From Emticicia agri (lineage in GTDB: Bacteria > Bacteroidota > Bacteroidia > Cytophagales > Spirosomataceae), in the NCBI RefSeq assembly GCF_004168285.1, contig NZ_SEWF01000013.1, positions 62,001 to 126,000 of the forward strand: a stretch of 64,000 nt of DNA. The letters are read 5' to 3'. Both the position numbers and the translations under genes were made by a program. Of the stretch, positions 1 to 8,953 are shown piece after piece. Position 1 is the first letter of the stretch; each line of letters starts with the position of its first letter. The notes beneath the pieces are model-generated. The model searched no databases, was not told the DNA's origin, and saw nothing but the letters and a program-made list of their open reading frames with translations.

Positions 1-164
1 ATAGACAAACCATAAAATGTAGCTTTGCTTGTACCTTGTGACTGTTTCGTAAAGAAACTAACCGTCATTGGCATAATCGGATAAATACAAGGCATGAAAA
101 TAGAGGCAAAACCCGCTAAAAAAGCAGTCAGTAGAAATCCAATCAGTGTATTACTTTCTTGCAT
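1..164 (-). CDS. DsbD/CcdA-like thiol:disulfide transporter (partial)
   Basis: Only the first 54 codons lie in the window; the gene runs off the left edge. The translation starts MQESNTLIGF and continues into a hydrophobic segment with MPCIYPIMPMTVSFFTK. This matches the first transmembrane helix of the DsbD/CcdA family (typically TPCVFPMIPMTVSFFTK), including the redox-active cysteine. Such proteins carry electrons from cytoplasmic thioredoxin across the inner membrane. The ATG at 164 is the first in frame after a stop (TGA near 190). The protein therefore begins directly at the membrane domain, without the periplasmic N-terminal domain of full-length DsbD. A palindromic repeat lies immediately upstream. 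A short-form family member is the likeliest reading; a repeat-associated loss of the N-terminal domain is possible. Confidence 0.8.
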   Translation of the reverse strand, partial: MQESNTLIGFLLTAFLAGFASIFMPCIYPIMPMTVSFFTKQSQGTSKATFYGLS

Positions 165-198
165 AGAGTAGTTTGTGTTGATGAACTTGTCTAAATTT

Positions 199-318
199 CA
201 CCGACTGAAGTCGGCGGCTAAAATAACAAAGGTCTTTTTCTTACATAAGCGGACTTAAGTCCGCTTTAAATACTAAAATTATTCCTTTGTTTTCTTAGAC
301 AGCGAATTCATTCGCTGT
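199..318. repeat. Quasi-palindromic intergenic repeat, copy A
   Basis: Three hairpins are separated by complementary arms. CCGACTGAAGTCGG is at 201-214, the arm CTAAAATAACAAAGG at 218-232, the perfect palindrome GCGGACTTAAGTCCGC at 249-264, the opposing arm CCTTTGTTTTCTTAG at 284-298, and the palindrome ACAGCGAATTCATTCGCTGT at 299-318. The arms can pair, giving a cloverleaf-like fold. The same plan recurs near 16.2 kb and 51.7 kb. Confidence 0.8.
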
Positions 319-365
319 ATCATATAGAGACAAGTTCAATACCGTTATTAACATTAAACAAAAAA

Positions 366-392
366 CTGCCTGAAAAATTTCATCTCAGGCAG
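366..392 (-). terminator. Terminator of the cyclophilin gene
   Basis: CTGCCTGA and TCAGGCAG form an 8-bp stem around an 11-nt loop. Read on the minus strand the hairpin is followed by a T-rich run, as expected for a rho-independent terminator 24 bp past the cyclophilin stop. Confidence 0.75.
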
Positions 393-416
393 CTTTTAAC
401 AAAACTTTTACAAATA

Positions 417-860
417 TTATGCCTCTGTTTCAGTAATGTTGATTTTTTGAATTTTATCTCCCTGACGGATAGCATCAACAATATCAAGACCTTCTACTAC
501 TTTCCCGAAACAAGTATGGTTACGGTCAAGGTGAGCCGTATTAGAGCGGTTATGGCAGATAAAGAACTGTGAACCCCCTGTATTACGACCTCTATGAGCC
601 ATAGATAGCACGCCTTTATCATGATATTGATTATTACCTGTTAACTCGCAAGGAATAGTATAGCCTGGGCCACCTGCACCTGTTCCGGTTGGGTCTCCAC
701 CCTGAATCATGAAGTCAGGAATGACACGGTGGAATTTTAAACCATCGTAAAATCCTTTTTTAGCAAGTGTTACAAAATTATTAACTGCAATCGGAGCATC
801 TTGTTCGTAGAATTCGATAAGCATTGTACCCTTATCGGTAATCATCTCAGCTTTTAACAT
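417..860 (-). CDS. Peptidyl-prolyl cis-trans isomerase, cyclophilin type
   Basis: A 147-residue single-domain cyclophilin that catalyses cis-trans isomerisation of X-Pro bonds. Family motifs are in order: NNFVTLAKKGFYDGLKFHRV (catalytic Arg in FHRV), IQGGDPTGTGAGGPGY, GVLSMAHRGRNTGGSQFFI and LDRNHTCFGKVVEG. There is no signal peptide, so a cytoplasmic location is inferred. The length is slightly below the usual 160-170 residues but the fold appears complete. It lies 70 bp downstream of moaA on the same strand, so co-transcription is possible, and a hairpin terminator follows. The start MLKAEMITDKG is the only ATG giving a complete first strand. Confidence 0.95.
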   Translation of the reverse strand: MLKAEMITDKGTMLIEFYEQDAPIAVNNFVTLAKKGFYDGLKFHRVIPDFMIQGGDPTGTGAGGPGYTIPCELTGNNQYHDKGVLSMAHRGRNTGGSQFFICHNRSNTAHLDRNHTCFGKVVEGLDIVDAIRQGDKIQKINITETEA

Positions 861-930
861 GTGTTTGGTTTCGTTGCGGCGACCCGTTTGAAAATTTAGA
901 ATTATATGGAATAAATTTTAAAACATATTT

Positions 931-1920
931 TTAACCACCAATGGTAGTCATAGATTCAGAAACCAGATTTTTTCGGTTTCTTTCAGCCTCAAAACCATCT
1001 AAAGCACGGCTTTGGAGTGCTTCGCTAATCAATAACTTAATTTCATCATCAGAAAGTTTCTGACGCATCATATCACGGATATTAAAAACACCATCATCAT
1101 ATAAACAGGTTTTAAAAACGCCTGTAGGCGTTACCCTGAGACGATTACAAGTACCACAAAAAGTACGGCTGAAAGCAGCAATAACGCCAATGCTTCCTTT
1201 AAAGTTCGGAATCTGATAATTATAAGAAGTAGAATTAGGCTCATCTTGTAGACGGTATATTTCAGGATAAGCCGAACGTATTAAATCCATTATCCGGCCA
1301 TAACTCCAGAAATTCTGTATCTGGTCAGGTCGAAGCCCGGCCCCATTAAACGGCATTTCTTCGATAAACCTTACTGATACGTTCTGGTCTCTTGCCAGTT
1401 CTACCATTGATAGAATATCTTCATCATTTTTCCCTGACATTACTACTGTATTAATTTTCACAGGAATATCATGTGCTAAGAGTGTCTCTAATGTCTCCCA
1501 TACTTTTGGAAATTCATCCCGGCGGGTTATTTCATAAAAGCGTTGGCGGTCGAGAGAGTCTAAACTCAGATTTACTGAATTGACACCTAATTTTTTCAAC
1601 TCAGGCACGAGCGGAGCGGTCAATACCCCATTAGTTGTAATATTGATTTTATTAATCCCCTCAATCTCTGATAGTTTCCACAGAAACGGCATTATATCTC
1701 TTCTCAGAAACGGCTCACCTCCGGTAATACGTACCTTGCTGATACCCATTTCGGCCAATATGGTTACTAATCGAATCATTTCTTCATAGCTCAACAAATG
1801 AGGTTTGGGCAGATACTGAATGCCTTCTTCTGGCATACAGTAAAAGCATCGCAGATTACAACGGTCTGTAACTGCTAACCTCAAATAATTGATTGGTCTG
1901 CCATGATTGTCTATGAGCAT
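931..1920 (-). CDS. moaA: GTP 3',8-cyclase MoaA (molybdenum cofactor synthesis)
   Basis: A 329-residue radical SAM enzyme that converts GTP to 3',8-cyclo-GTP, the first step of molybdopterin synthesis. The N-terminal cluster motif CNLRCFYC (CX3CX2C) lies near residues 21-28, followed by RITGGEPFLRRD. The C-terminal half has the second cluster motif FCGTCNRLRVTPTG...KTCLYD that binds GTP. The protein ends in SMTTIGG, the conserved Gly-Gly tail needed for activity. No other moa genes are in view, so the rest of the pathway must be encoded elsewhere. A long imperfect palindrome lies directly upstream of the start. Confidence 0.97.
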   Translation of the reverse strand: MLIDNHGRPINYLRLAVTDRCNLRCFYCMPEEGIQYLPKPHLLSYEEMIRLVTILAEMGISKVRITGGEPFLRRDIMPFLWKLSEIEGINKINITTNGVLTAPLVPELKKLGVNSVNLSLDSLDRQRFYEITRRDEFPKVWETLETLLAHDIPVKINTVVMSGKNDEDILSMVELARDQNVSVRFIEEMPFNGAGLRPDQIQNFWSYGRIMDLIRSAYPEIYRLQDEPNSTSYNYQIPNFKGSIGVIAAFSRTFCGTCNRLRVTPTGVFKTCLYDDGVFNIRDMMRQKLSDDEIKLLISEALQSRALDGFEAERNRKNLVSESMTTIGG

Positions 1921-1921
1921 A

Positions 1922-2146
1922 ATGAGCTATTGAGTGATTTTGTGATTTAGTGAATGAGTGATTAGGCTGCTTCGCAGTAATTGTTTTAATTATGAATTGT
2001 GAATGGCGAATTAGCGAATAGACTATAATAACTGAATTTATTCGCATAAAGTGCCACAATATATATTTGTAACATAATTATTCACTAATTCGCCATTCAC
2101 GATTCGCAATTAAAAAGTAATCACTCAATCGCTCATTCACTAAATT
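1922..2146. repeat. Long imperfect palindrome between moaA and atpC
   Basis: Two nested arm pairs are visible. GATTTAGTGAATGAGTGATT (1944-1963) faces TAATCACTCAATCGCTCATTCACTAAATT-type sequence at 2118-2146. The stretch at 1988-2020 (core GTGAATGGCGAATTAG) faces 2076-2111 (core CTAATTCGCCATTCAC). The element fills most of the 306-bp gap and holds no credible gene. A small CTGC-TTCG-CAG hairpin sits in the left arm. Confidence 0.75.
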
Positions 2147-2179
2147 CCCCCTAAAATTACTCACAATCCCACAAAAAAC

Positions 2180-2209
2180 AAAAGAGGCATGGAAACCCAT
2201 GCCTCTTTT
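2180..2209 (-). terminator. Terminator of the atpDC operon
   Basis: AAAAGAGGCATGG and CCATGCCTCTTTT form a perfect 13-bp stem with a 4-nt loop. On the minus strand it is followed by a T-rich run, 18 bp past the atpC stop. Confidence 0.9.
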
Positions 2210-2226
2210 AAAGATATGATATAAAA

Positions 2227-2469
2227 TTATGCTACTGCCTCGGCAAGTACCAGAATTTTGTTTTTTACTACTTCTACCACGCCACCATCTACCACAAATG
2301 TTTGTTTTTTGCCATTTGCTTCGATCACCAAATCACCTTTGGCAAGTGTACTGACAATAGGAGCATGGTCTTTCAGAACCTGAAAACGACCTTCGCTACC
2401 AGGGAAAGAAACTGAGTTTACTTCGCCAGTATAGACTTTTTTATCGGGGGTAATTATCTCTAAATTCAT
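2227..2469 (-). CDS. atpC: F1Fo ATP synthase epsilon subunit
   Basis: An 80-residue epsilon subunit, part of the central rotor stalk of F1. The sequence MNLEIITPDKKVYTGEVNSVSFPGSEGRFQVL followed by HAPIVSTLAKGDL is the N-terminal beta-sandwich of the family. The C-terminal two-helix inhibitory domain of the 130-140-residue E. coli form is absent. This short form is usual in Bacteroidota, so truncation is not implied. The start lies 2 bp after the atpD stop, so the two are surely co-transcribed. The other ATP synthase subunits are not in the window, and a separate atpDC pair is a known arrangement in this phylum. Confidence 0.95.
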   Translation of the reverse strand: MNLEIITPDKKVYTGEVNSVSFPGSEGRFQVLKDHAPIVSTLAKGDLVIEANGKKQTFVVDGGVVEVVKNKILVLAEAVA

Positions 2470-2471
2470 GA

Positions 2472-3980
<1,509 letters not shown>

Positions 3981-4054
3981 TTATGGAGTATTTTAAAATT
4001 TAGATAGATTAAAACGAAATAAAGCCTGAAATAGCAACACCTCGTTTTGGGACG

Positions 4055-4086
4055 CAAAATTAATACTTCTACTTTGCAAAAGCAAA
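4055..4086 (-). promoter_or_regulatory. Bacteroidota-type promoter of atpDC
   Basis: On the minus strand TTTG (4083-4086) is followed after exactly 20 bp by TAATTTTG (4055-4062), fitting the TTTG/TAnnTTTG consensus of the primary sigma factor in this phylum. The predicted transcript starts roughly 70 nt before the atpD ATG. Confidence 0.75.
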
Positions 4087-4453
4087 ATCTTACGCAAGGA
4101 TTTTGTATTTTTTTTAGATAGCTCCCCCGTTTTAGGACATTATTATTAATAAAAGCAAAATATGATTTTGGTAAAAAATTGAGAAATTCTCGTATAAACT
4201 GTCGATGAATGCTATAGAAATGTCTTTTGAGCCGTTGAATAAAAAAGTATTAAAGCCGAATTAAAATATGACGTAAAAAAGTTGGAGGTTTCAGAATTAA
4301 TCGGTTTTCCACTTTTCTTCAATGTCTTGCATTCCCTACTTGATTACCTCAAAGTCTCCTTTTTAAGTATAGGCCTTACAAATAGCAACTATCAAGACAA
4401 TAGAATGGGGCCTTTCAGCTTGTTGATTTATAAAGTGAAGCCAGAATTAAACA
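4087..4453. other. Gene-free A/T-rich stretch upstream of atpD
   Basis: No credible gene or structure is seen between the atpD promoter and the 3' end of the small minus-strand gene. A 75-codon plus-strand reading frame begins at 4282, but it has no promoter and runs into the 3' end of the opposite gene. Confidence 0.5.
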
Positions 4454-4780
4454 CTAATCTTCAGTACCATATAAAGATTTTTGGAGTTCAGCATCCCACC
4501 AGGTTTTAAAATAATGAGTTTCATCCTTATAAACAGTTAATACAGCTTTATTCCATTTAGTATATGTAGTATCTTGGATTTCTTTAAGTATTTCCAACAT
4601 TCCTAATTTTGACATATTAATAGGGTAAAACTCTCCATTAGAAGCTATCTGTAAGCAACATGAACCATTTCCAGGTTCTTTAATGTAATATTCTATAATA
4701 AAAGTGGCCACATCCCAATTTTTTTCAGAGTTAATCCGGCTTTTACACTTTTCTACAAGTGTATTTACAATTTCTTCCAT
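4454..4780 (-). CDS. Hypothetical protein, 108 residues
   Basis: I do not recognise this protein. It has no signal peptide or membrane segment. Visible features are an N-terminal helix-like stretch (MEEIVNTLVEKCKSRI), a Tyr/Phe-rich middle, and a Trp-rich C-terminal half (TKWNKAVLTVYKDETHYFKTWWDAEL) that loosely recalls small immunity-type proteins. That resemblance is not enough for a family call. It stands alone: atpD lies about 470 bp downstream on the same strand, the sugar porter about 220 bp upstream. Codon use looks A/T-rich but otherwise ordinary. Confidence 0.6.
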   Translation of the reverse strand: MEEIVNTLVEKCKSRINSEKNWDVATFIIEYYIKEPGNGSCCLQIASNGEFYPINMSKLGMLEILKEIQDTTYTKWNKAVLTVYKDETHYFKTWWDAELQKSLYGTED

Positions 4781-4910
4781 TTTATGAAAATTAAATAAAT
4801 TATCAAAACCTTTATTGACAGGGAAGCTCCTTCTATAGTGTAAGTTCGCTCAAACTTAATAGGTCTTCTACTATTACCAGTTGCAGGACTATATATATGG
4901 TGACAGAGCC

Positions 4911-4946
4911 CTCTCGCTTTGAGCAAACGTATAATACAGGCGAGAG
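4911..4946. other. Hairpin downstream of the sugar porter gene
   Basis: CTCTCGC (4911-4917) pairs with GCGAGAG (4940-4946) around a 22-nt loop, about 50 bp past the 3' end of the sugar porter gene. There is no clear T run, so its role as a terminator is uncertain. Confidence 0.4.
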
Positions 4947-4998
4947 ACTATTGGGTCAATAATTAAAATAAACGCAGAAAAACTTATAACCTCTCTAA

Positions 4999-6354
4999 TT
5001 AGCTATGCTTCCACTTTTCTTCAATGTCTTCCAGACTCATGCCTTTGGTTTCAAAAACAATAAATCTGGCAAAAAGTAGCCCTAATACTACTACTATAGC
5101 GTAGATTCCGAATATACCACCGTTAGTGCCCAAAGAAGTAGCCGCCATAATTGGGAAGGTATAAGCCACGCAAAAATCAAATACCCAGTGATTGAAACTG
5201 CCCATACTCGAAGCAAATCCCCTGATTTTTAATGGATAAATCTCCGAAATCAATAACCATCCTAATGGCCCTAAGCTGATGGCAAAGAAAATAATATAGA
5301 CATAAACCCCACCAACTAACATAATTTGTTGTAATTGAGGATTCAGAGAATCTTTTAGAAAAAATGCTAAACCTACGCTTGATAAACAGATAGCTGTACC
5401 AATAAGTCCGGTATAGAGTAATGGTTTACGTCCCCATTTATCCAGAAACATAATGGCAAAAATAGTTGCTAATGAATTGGTAACTCCAACTCCAACCGTA
5501 GCTAAAGCGGCCGTGTTACCCTCAGGGAATACGTTTTTGAAAATATCAGTCGAGAAATAGATAATGGCATTAATACCCGAAAACTGTTGAATAAAGAAAA
5601 TGCCAACAGCAATAAATAGAGGGATACGCAGGCGCTTGCTGAATAGCATTTTCCAACTTGCCTTGTTATGTTTCTCGCTGTCTATCACTCTTTTAGTATT
5701 GGCCAGTTCCTGTTGAGCCTGTTCAGGTTCACGTAAGCGATTTAATACTTCTAATGCTTCGGTCTCTCGTCCTTTACTGATTAACCATCTTGGACTTTCA
5801 GGTACAAACAACATACCTAAAAACAGAATAGCTGCCGGAACAAAACCCGCCCAGAACATACTTCTCCAACCGTCTTCATGCTCGGCAAAGAAATAGCCTA
5901 CTACATAAGAAAGCAGAATACCTAAGGTTATAGCTAACTGGAAGAAAGTTACCAGTTGTCCACGCATATTGGTTGGAGCAATTTCTGCCAGATAAAGCGG
6001 AACAGTAGATGCCACAATACCAATGGCCAAACCTAAAAATAAGCGACCAATAATGAGAAAAGCGATACTTGGCGCAATGGCAGTAATAATTGAACCCACC
6101 ACAAAAACTAAAGAAGCCACAATATTAATTTTCTTTCTGCCCAGCACGTCTGTCAATGGTCCACTGATGAATGGCCCGAGCATGCCACCTGCCAATACTG
6201 CCCCTACAATCCAGCCTTCTGTTTCAGGGCTTGGATTAAAACGAGCTCTTAGAGAAGGGAGTGCCACATTAATAACGCCTGTATCAAAACCAAATAGAAG
6301 TCCGCCGGTAGCAGCTACGGCAGCAATGAAATAAAGAAGGGTATTCTTGTTCAT
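4999..6354 (-). CDS. Sugar porter family MFS transporter
   Basis: A 451-residue, 12-helix major facilitator of the sugar porter family. Signature elements are FGFDTGVINVALPSL in helix 1, GPLTDVLGRKK after helix 2, PESPRWLISKGRETEAL at the start of the central loop, QQFSGINAIIYFSTDIF in helix 7, DKWGRKPLLY and SEIYPLKIRG. These point to proton-coupled or facilitated uptake of a hexose, pentose or polyol, but the substrate cannot be read from sequence. The start at 6354 (MNKNTLLYF) is preferred over an in-frame ATG 75 bp upstream, since the extra residues are absent from typical family members. recF is divergent. Confidence 0.93.
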   Translation of the reverse strand: MNKNTLLYFIAAVAATGGLLFGFDTGVINVALPSLRARFNPSPETEGWIVGAVLAGGMLGPFISGPLTDVLGRKKINIVASLVFVVGSIITAIAPSIAFLIIGRLFLGLAIGIVASTVPLYLAEIAPTNMRGQLVTFFQLAITLGILLSYVVGYFFAEHEDGWRSMFWAGFVPAAILFLGMLFVPESPRWLISKGRETEALEVLNRLREPEQAQQELANTKRVIDSEKHNKASWKMLFSKRLRIPLFIAVGIFFIQQFSGINAIIYFSTDIFKNVFPEGNTAALATVGVGVTNSLATIFAIMFLDKWGRKPLLYTGLIGTAICLSSVGLAFFLKDSLNPQLQQIMLVGGVYVYIIFFAISLGPLGWLLISEIYPLKIRGFASSMGSFNHWVFDFCVAYTFPIMAATSLGTNGGIFGIYAIVVVLGLLFARFIVFETKGMSLEDIEEKWKHS

Positions 6355-6490
6355 AAATGCATAGGTTAAGTTAAAGTAAGAGTACAAATAAAGTAAAAAT
6401 TTGCGAAAAATTTCGTAAATTCGTATCACGGATTATTAAGGGGACGCCTAATCTCCGTGGCGTTAAATATTGGTCATTGAAACTTGCAGA

Positions 6491-7597
6491 ATGTTTTTAG
6501 AAAAAATCTCTCTCTCTAATTTTAAAAATTACCAGGAAGCCTCCTATACTTTCTCTTCACAAGTAAATTGTATTGTTGGTGAGAATGGTAGTGGAAAAAC
6601 CAATCTGCTCGATGCCATCTACTTTCTTGCCCTCAGCAAAAGCTCTATTCACCATCAGGATGCGCATAATATTAATCATGACTCAGAGTTCATGCTGATT
6701 GACGGGGTTTTCAAGAAAAATAACCGAACACATCAGATTACCTGCTCTATTCAAAGAGGTCAGCGTAAAATATTGATGCACGAAAAGAAACCCTATGAGA
6801 AAATTTCAGACCACATAGGACAGTTTCCGGTAGTATTAATTGCCCCGGACGATACAGAACTGATTAAGGAAGGCAGTGATGAGAGAAGACGTTTTTTTGA
6901 TGGCGTACTATCGCAGATGGACAATGAATATTTGAACGACTATCAGCAATACAATCGGATTTTAGAACAAAGAAACAGCCTGCTGAAAATATTTGCCGAC
7001 CGGAATTTTGTAGATCAGGATTTATTAGATACTTATTCTGACCCTTTGGTAAAATTAGCTTTACGCATCTATAAACAGAGAAGAAACTTTATAGACAGTT
7101 TTCTGCCTATTTTTAAAAAACACTATGCCATTATCAGTGAAGGCCGGGAAGAAGTAGAGATTATTTATGAGTCTGAAGTAGGAAGTGGAGAGTTTCCACA
7201 GGAATTCCGGTTAAACAGACAAACCGATGTGCGGGCACAACGCACAACCAAGGGTATCCACAAAGATGATTATATATTTGAAATTGGTACCTATCCCATC
7301 AAAAAATTCGGTTCACAAGGGCAACAAAAATCATTTGTGATGGCGCTTCGCCTGGCTCAATTTGAAATGATTGAAACGCTGAAAGAAGCAAAGCCTATGC
7401 TGCTATTAGATGATATTTTCGATAAATTAGACGATAGAAGAATCCATAGTCTGGTGGAAAGTATCAACAATCATACCTTCGGGCAGGTATTTATTACAGA
7501 TGCCCGTCCTGAACGTACCCAGAAGATTTTAGAAGAGGTAAAGGCTGAGGTAAAGTATTTTACGATTACTCCTGAGCATAAGACTGTAAACTCGTAA
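6491..7597 (+). CDS. recF: DNA replication and repair protein RecF
   Basis: A 368-residue SMC-like ATPase that loads RecA at single-strand gaps with RecO and RecR. It starts MFLEKISLSNFKNYQ, typical for RecF. The Walker A motif GENGSGKTNLLDAIYFLALSKS lies near residue 33, the QGQQKSFVMALRLAQ signature region near residue 275, and the Walker B/D-loop LLLDDIFDKLD near residue 306. An in-frame ATG 21 bp upstream is possible, but the start at 6491 fits the family. It is not linked to dnaA, dnaN or gyrB here, which is common in Bacteroidota. Confidence 0.96.
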   Translation: MFLEKISLSNFKNYQEASYTFSSQVNCIVGENGSGKTNLLDAIYFLALSKSSIHHQDAHNINHDSEFMLIDGVFKKNNRTHQITCSIQRGQRKILMHEKKPYEKISDHIGQFPVVLIAPDDTELIKEGSDERRRFFDGVLSQMDNEYLNDYQQYNRILEQRNSLLKIFADRNFVDQDLLDTYSDPLVKLALRIYKQRRNFIDSFLPIFKKHYAIISEGREEVEIIYESEVGSGEFPQEFRLNRQTDVRAQRTTKGIHKDDYIFEIGTYPIKKFGSQGQQKSFVMALRLAQFEMIETLKEAKPMLLLDDIFDKLDDRRIHSLVESINNHTFGQVFITDARPERTQKILEEVKAEVKYFTITPEHKTVNS

Positions 7598-7694
7598 AAG
7601 TGTAGCTATTCCCTTTTCCTTTCTCCGTACTACTTTCTCCAATTTTTATCTCACTTTTTCCATTCTCCGTTCTCCTTTTTCCAAAATTTTTCCC

Positions 7695-7702
7695 TACCTT
7701 TG
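7695..7702 (+). promoter_or_regulatory. -7 promoter box of rpsJ
   Basis: TACCTTTG followed by CA exactly fits TAnnTTTG. It implies an rpsJ leader of about 85 nt. No perfect TTTG is seen at the -33 position. Confidence 0.65.
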
Positions 7703-7792
7703 CACCCGCGTTGAAAAAATCGGCGCATTTTTCGCCCCTTTTCTGAAGCAAATGGTTCTTTCGGAGGGGTTCATCTAAAAATCTTTGAACCA

Positions 7793-8098
7793 ATGTCACA
7801 AAAAATCAGAATCAAATTAAAGTCATTTGACCACAACTTGGTGGACAAATCGGCTGAGAGAATTGTGAAGGCTGTAAAATCTACAGGAGCCGTTGTAAGC
7901 GGACCAATTCCGTTGCCTACTCGCAAAGAAATCTTCACTGTATTACGTTCTCCGCACGTTAACAAAAAATCACGTGAGCAGTTCCAGTTATGTACTTACA
8001 AACGTCTGATCGACATTTACTCGGCAAGCCCGAAAACTGTTGATGCGTTGATGAAACTGGAATTACCAAGTGGTGTTGACGTAGAGATTAAAGTATAG
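7793..8098 (+). CDS. rpsJ: 30S ribosomal protein S10
   Basis: A 101-residue S10/NusE protein. [42 protein letters not shown] and [16 protein letters not shown] are family hallmarks. S10 belongs to the 30S head and, as NusE, to transcription antitermination complexes. It is a single-gene unit here: a TACCTTTG promoter box lies about 90 bp upstream and a strong hairpin terminator directly follows. In most bacteria rpsJ opens the S10 operon after fusA or tuf. No other ribosomal-protein gene is within about 8 kb upstream or 40 kb downstream in this window. The leader (7709-7792) is C/T- and G-rich and could carry a regulatory fold, though I cannot assign one. Confidence 0.97.
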   Translation: MSQKIRIKLKSFDHNLVDKSAERIVKAVKSTGAVVSGPIPLPTRKEIFTVLRSPHVNKKSREQFQLCTYKRLIDIYSASPKTVDALMKLELPSGVDVEIKV

Positions 8099-8121
8099 TT
8101 ATCTCTTAATACTGATGTGAG

Positions 8122-8152
8122 AGGCCTCTGGATTTGTTCAGAGGCTTTTTTT
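8122..8152 (+). terminator. Terminator of rpsJ
   Basis: GCCTCTG (8124-8130) and CAGAGGC (8139-8145) form a 7-bp stem with an 8-nt loop, followed by seven T residues. Confidence 0.9.
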
Positions 8153-8227
8153 ATGCACACAAAGGCTACCTCAGAGAGTGAAGACAAACAAATGAAATTT
8201 GAGCGAAAAAATTCAGAGATGAAATTC

Positions 8228-8953
8228 TTATTGAATACCTTTCAGCATTTTAAAAAAAGAATCAAGATAGGTCTCACTAATGGGGATAACCTGATTAGCA
8301 ATCCAGATTCTGTTTTTTTCAATATGGTCTATTTTATCAATAGCAACCAGAAAAGAACGATGCACCCGGGCAAAATCCTTTGAAGGCAGCAATTCTTCCA
8401 GTCTGGCAAAATTCAGTAGAGTCATGATTTTTTCCTCAGTGGTATGAATCCGCAGGTAGTCTTTCATCCCCTCTACAAAAAGAATATTACGGATAGCCAC
8501 TTTCTGAATGCGATGCCCTACTTTCAGAAATATGTACTCCTGTTCATGCTTTGCTTCTGCTTTAACTTCTTTCTTTTCAGGCTGTTTAGGGCTCTGTTCC
8601 TGATATAGTCTCAGAACTCCTTTATAAAATCTTTCAAATGAAAAAGGTTTCATCAGATAATCCTTCACTTCCAGTTCAAAGGCTTTCAGAGCATACTGGT
8701 CATAGGCCGTAGTCAGAATAATCATAGGTTTAGGATTCAGCATCGGTATAAAACTAAGGCCATCAAGGTCTGGCATATTGATGTCCAGAAACAGAAGGTC
8801 GGGTTTGTCCTTTTCCAGAGAACCTGCGGCTTCCAGTGGGCTCATAAAACTACCTTTCAATTCCAGAAAAGAAACCTTTGAGATATACGCTTCCAGTATC
8901 TCCTGCGCCAGTGGCTCATCATCAATAATATAGCAGGTAAGCTTATCTTTCAT
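8228..8953 (-). CDS. LytTR-family response regulator
   Basis: A 241-residue regulator with an N-terminal receiver domain (residues 1-120) and a C-terminal LytTR DNA-binding domain (about 145-240). The receiver shows the acidic pair in IIDDEPLAQEIL, the phospho-acceptor Asp in LLFLDINMPDLDG and the conserved Lys in DYLMKPFSFERF. The LytTR part carries FLKVGHRIQKVAIRNILFVE and HRSFLVAIDKIDHIE. The start at 8953 (MKDKLTCYIIDDEP) is chosen over an in-frame ATG 51 bp upstream inside the kinase gene. It overlaps the kinase stop by 11 bp, implying coupled translation. The pair is divergent from the ABC ATPase/permease-peptidase genes, which it may control. Confidence 0.95.
   Translation of the reverse strand: MKDKLTCYIIDDEPLAQEILEAYISKVSFLELKGSFMSPLEAAGSLEKDKPDLLFLDINMPDLDGLSFIPMLNPKPMIILTTAYDQYALKAFELEVKDYLMKPFSFERFYKGVLRLYQEQSPKQPEKKEVKAEAKHEQEYIFLKVGHRIQKVAIRNILFVEGMKDYLRIHTTEEKIMTLLNFARLEELLPSKDFARVHRSFLVAIDKIDHIEKNRIWIANQVIPISETYLDSFFKMLKGIQ

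Noticed and set aside
1856-2059. Minus-strand 67-codon frame overlapping the moaA start
   Set aside because: It translates the palindromic repeat and the first codons of moaA in another frame.
2063-2070. Plus-strand TATATTTG box
   Set aside because: It matches the -7 consensus but only minus-strand genes follow; it lies in the loop of the long palindrome and is likely chance.
2227-2469. Truncated atpC
   Set aside because: The 80-residue form without the C-terminal helices is standard in Bacteroidota.
4282-4509. Plus-strand 75-codon frame between atpD and the small minus-strand gene
   Set aside because: It overlaps the 3' end of the opposite gene, has no promoter box and no recognisable sequence.
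8117-8383. Plus-strand 88-codon reading frame after rpsJ
   Set aside because: It begins inside the rpsJ terminator and its second half is antisense to the LytTR regulator gene.
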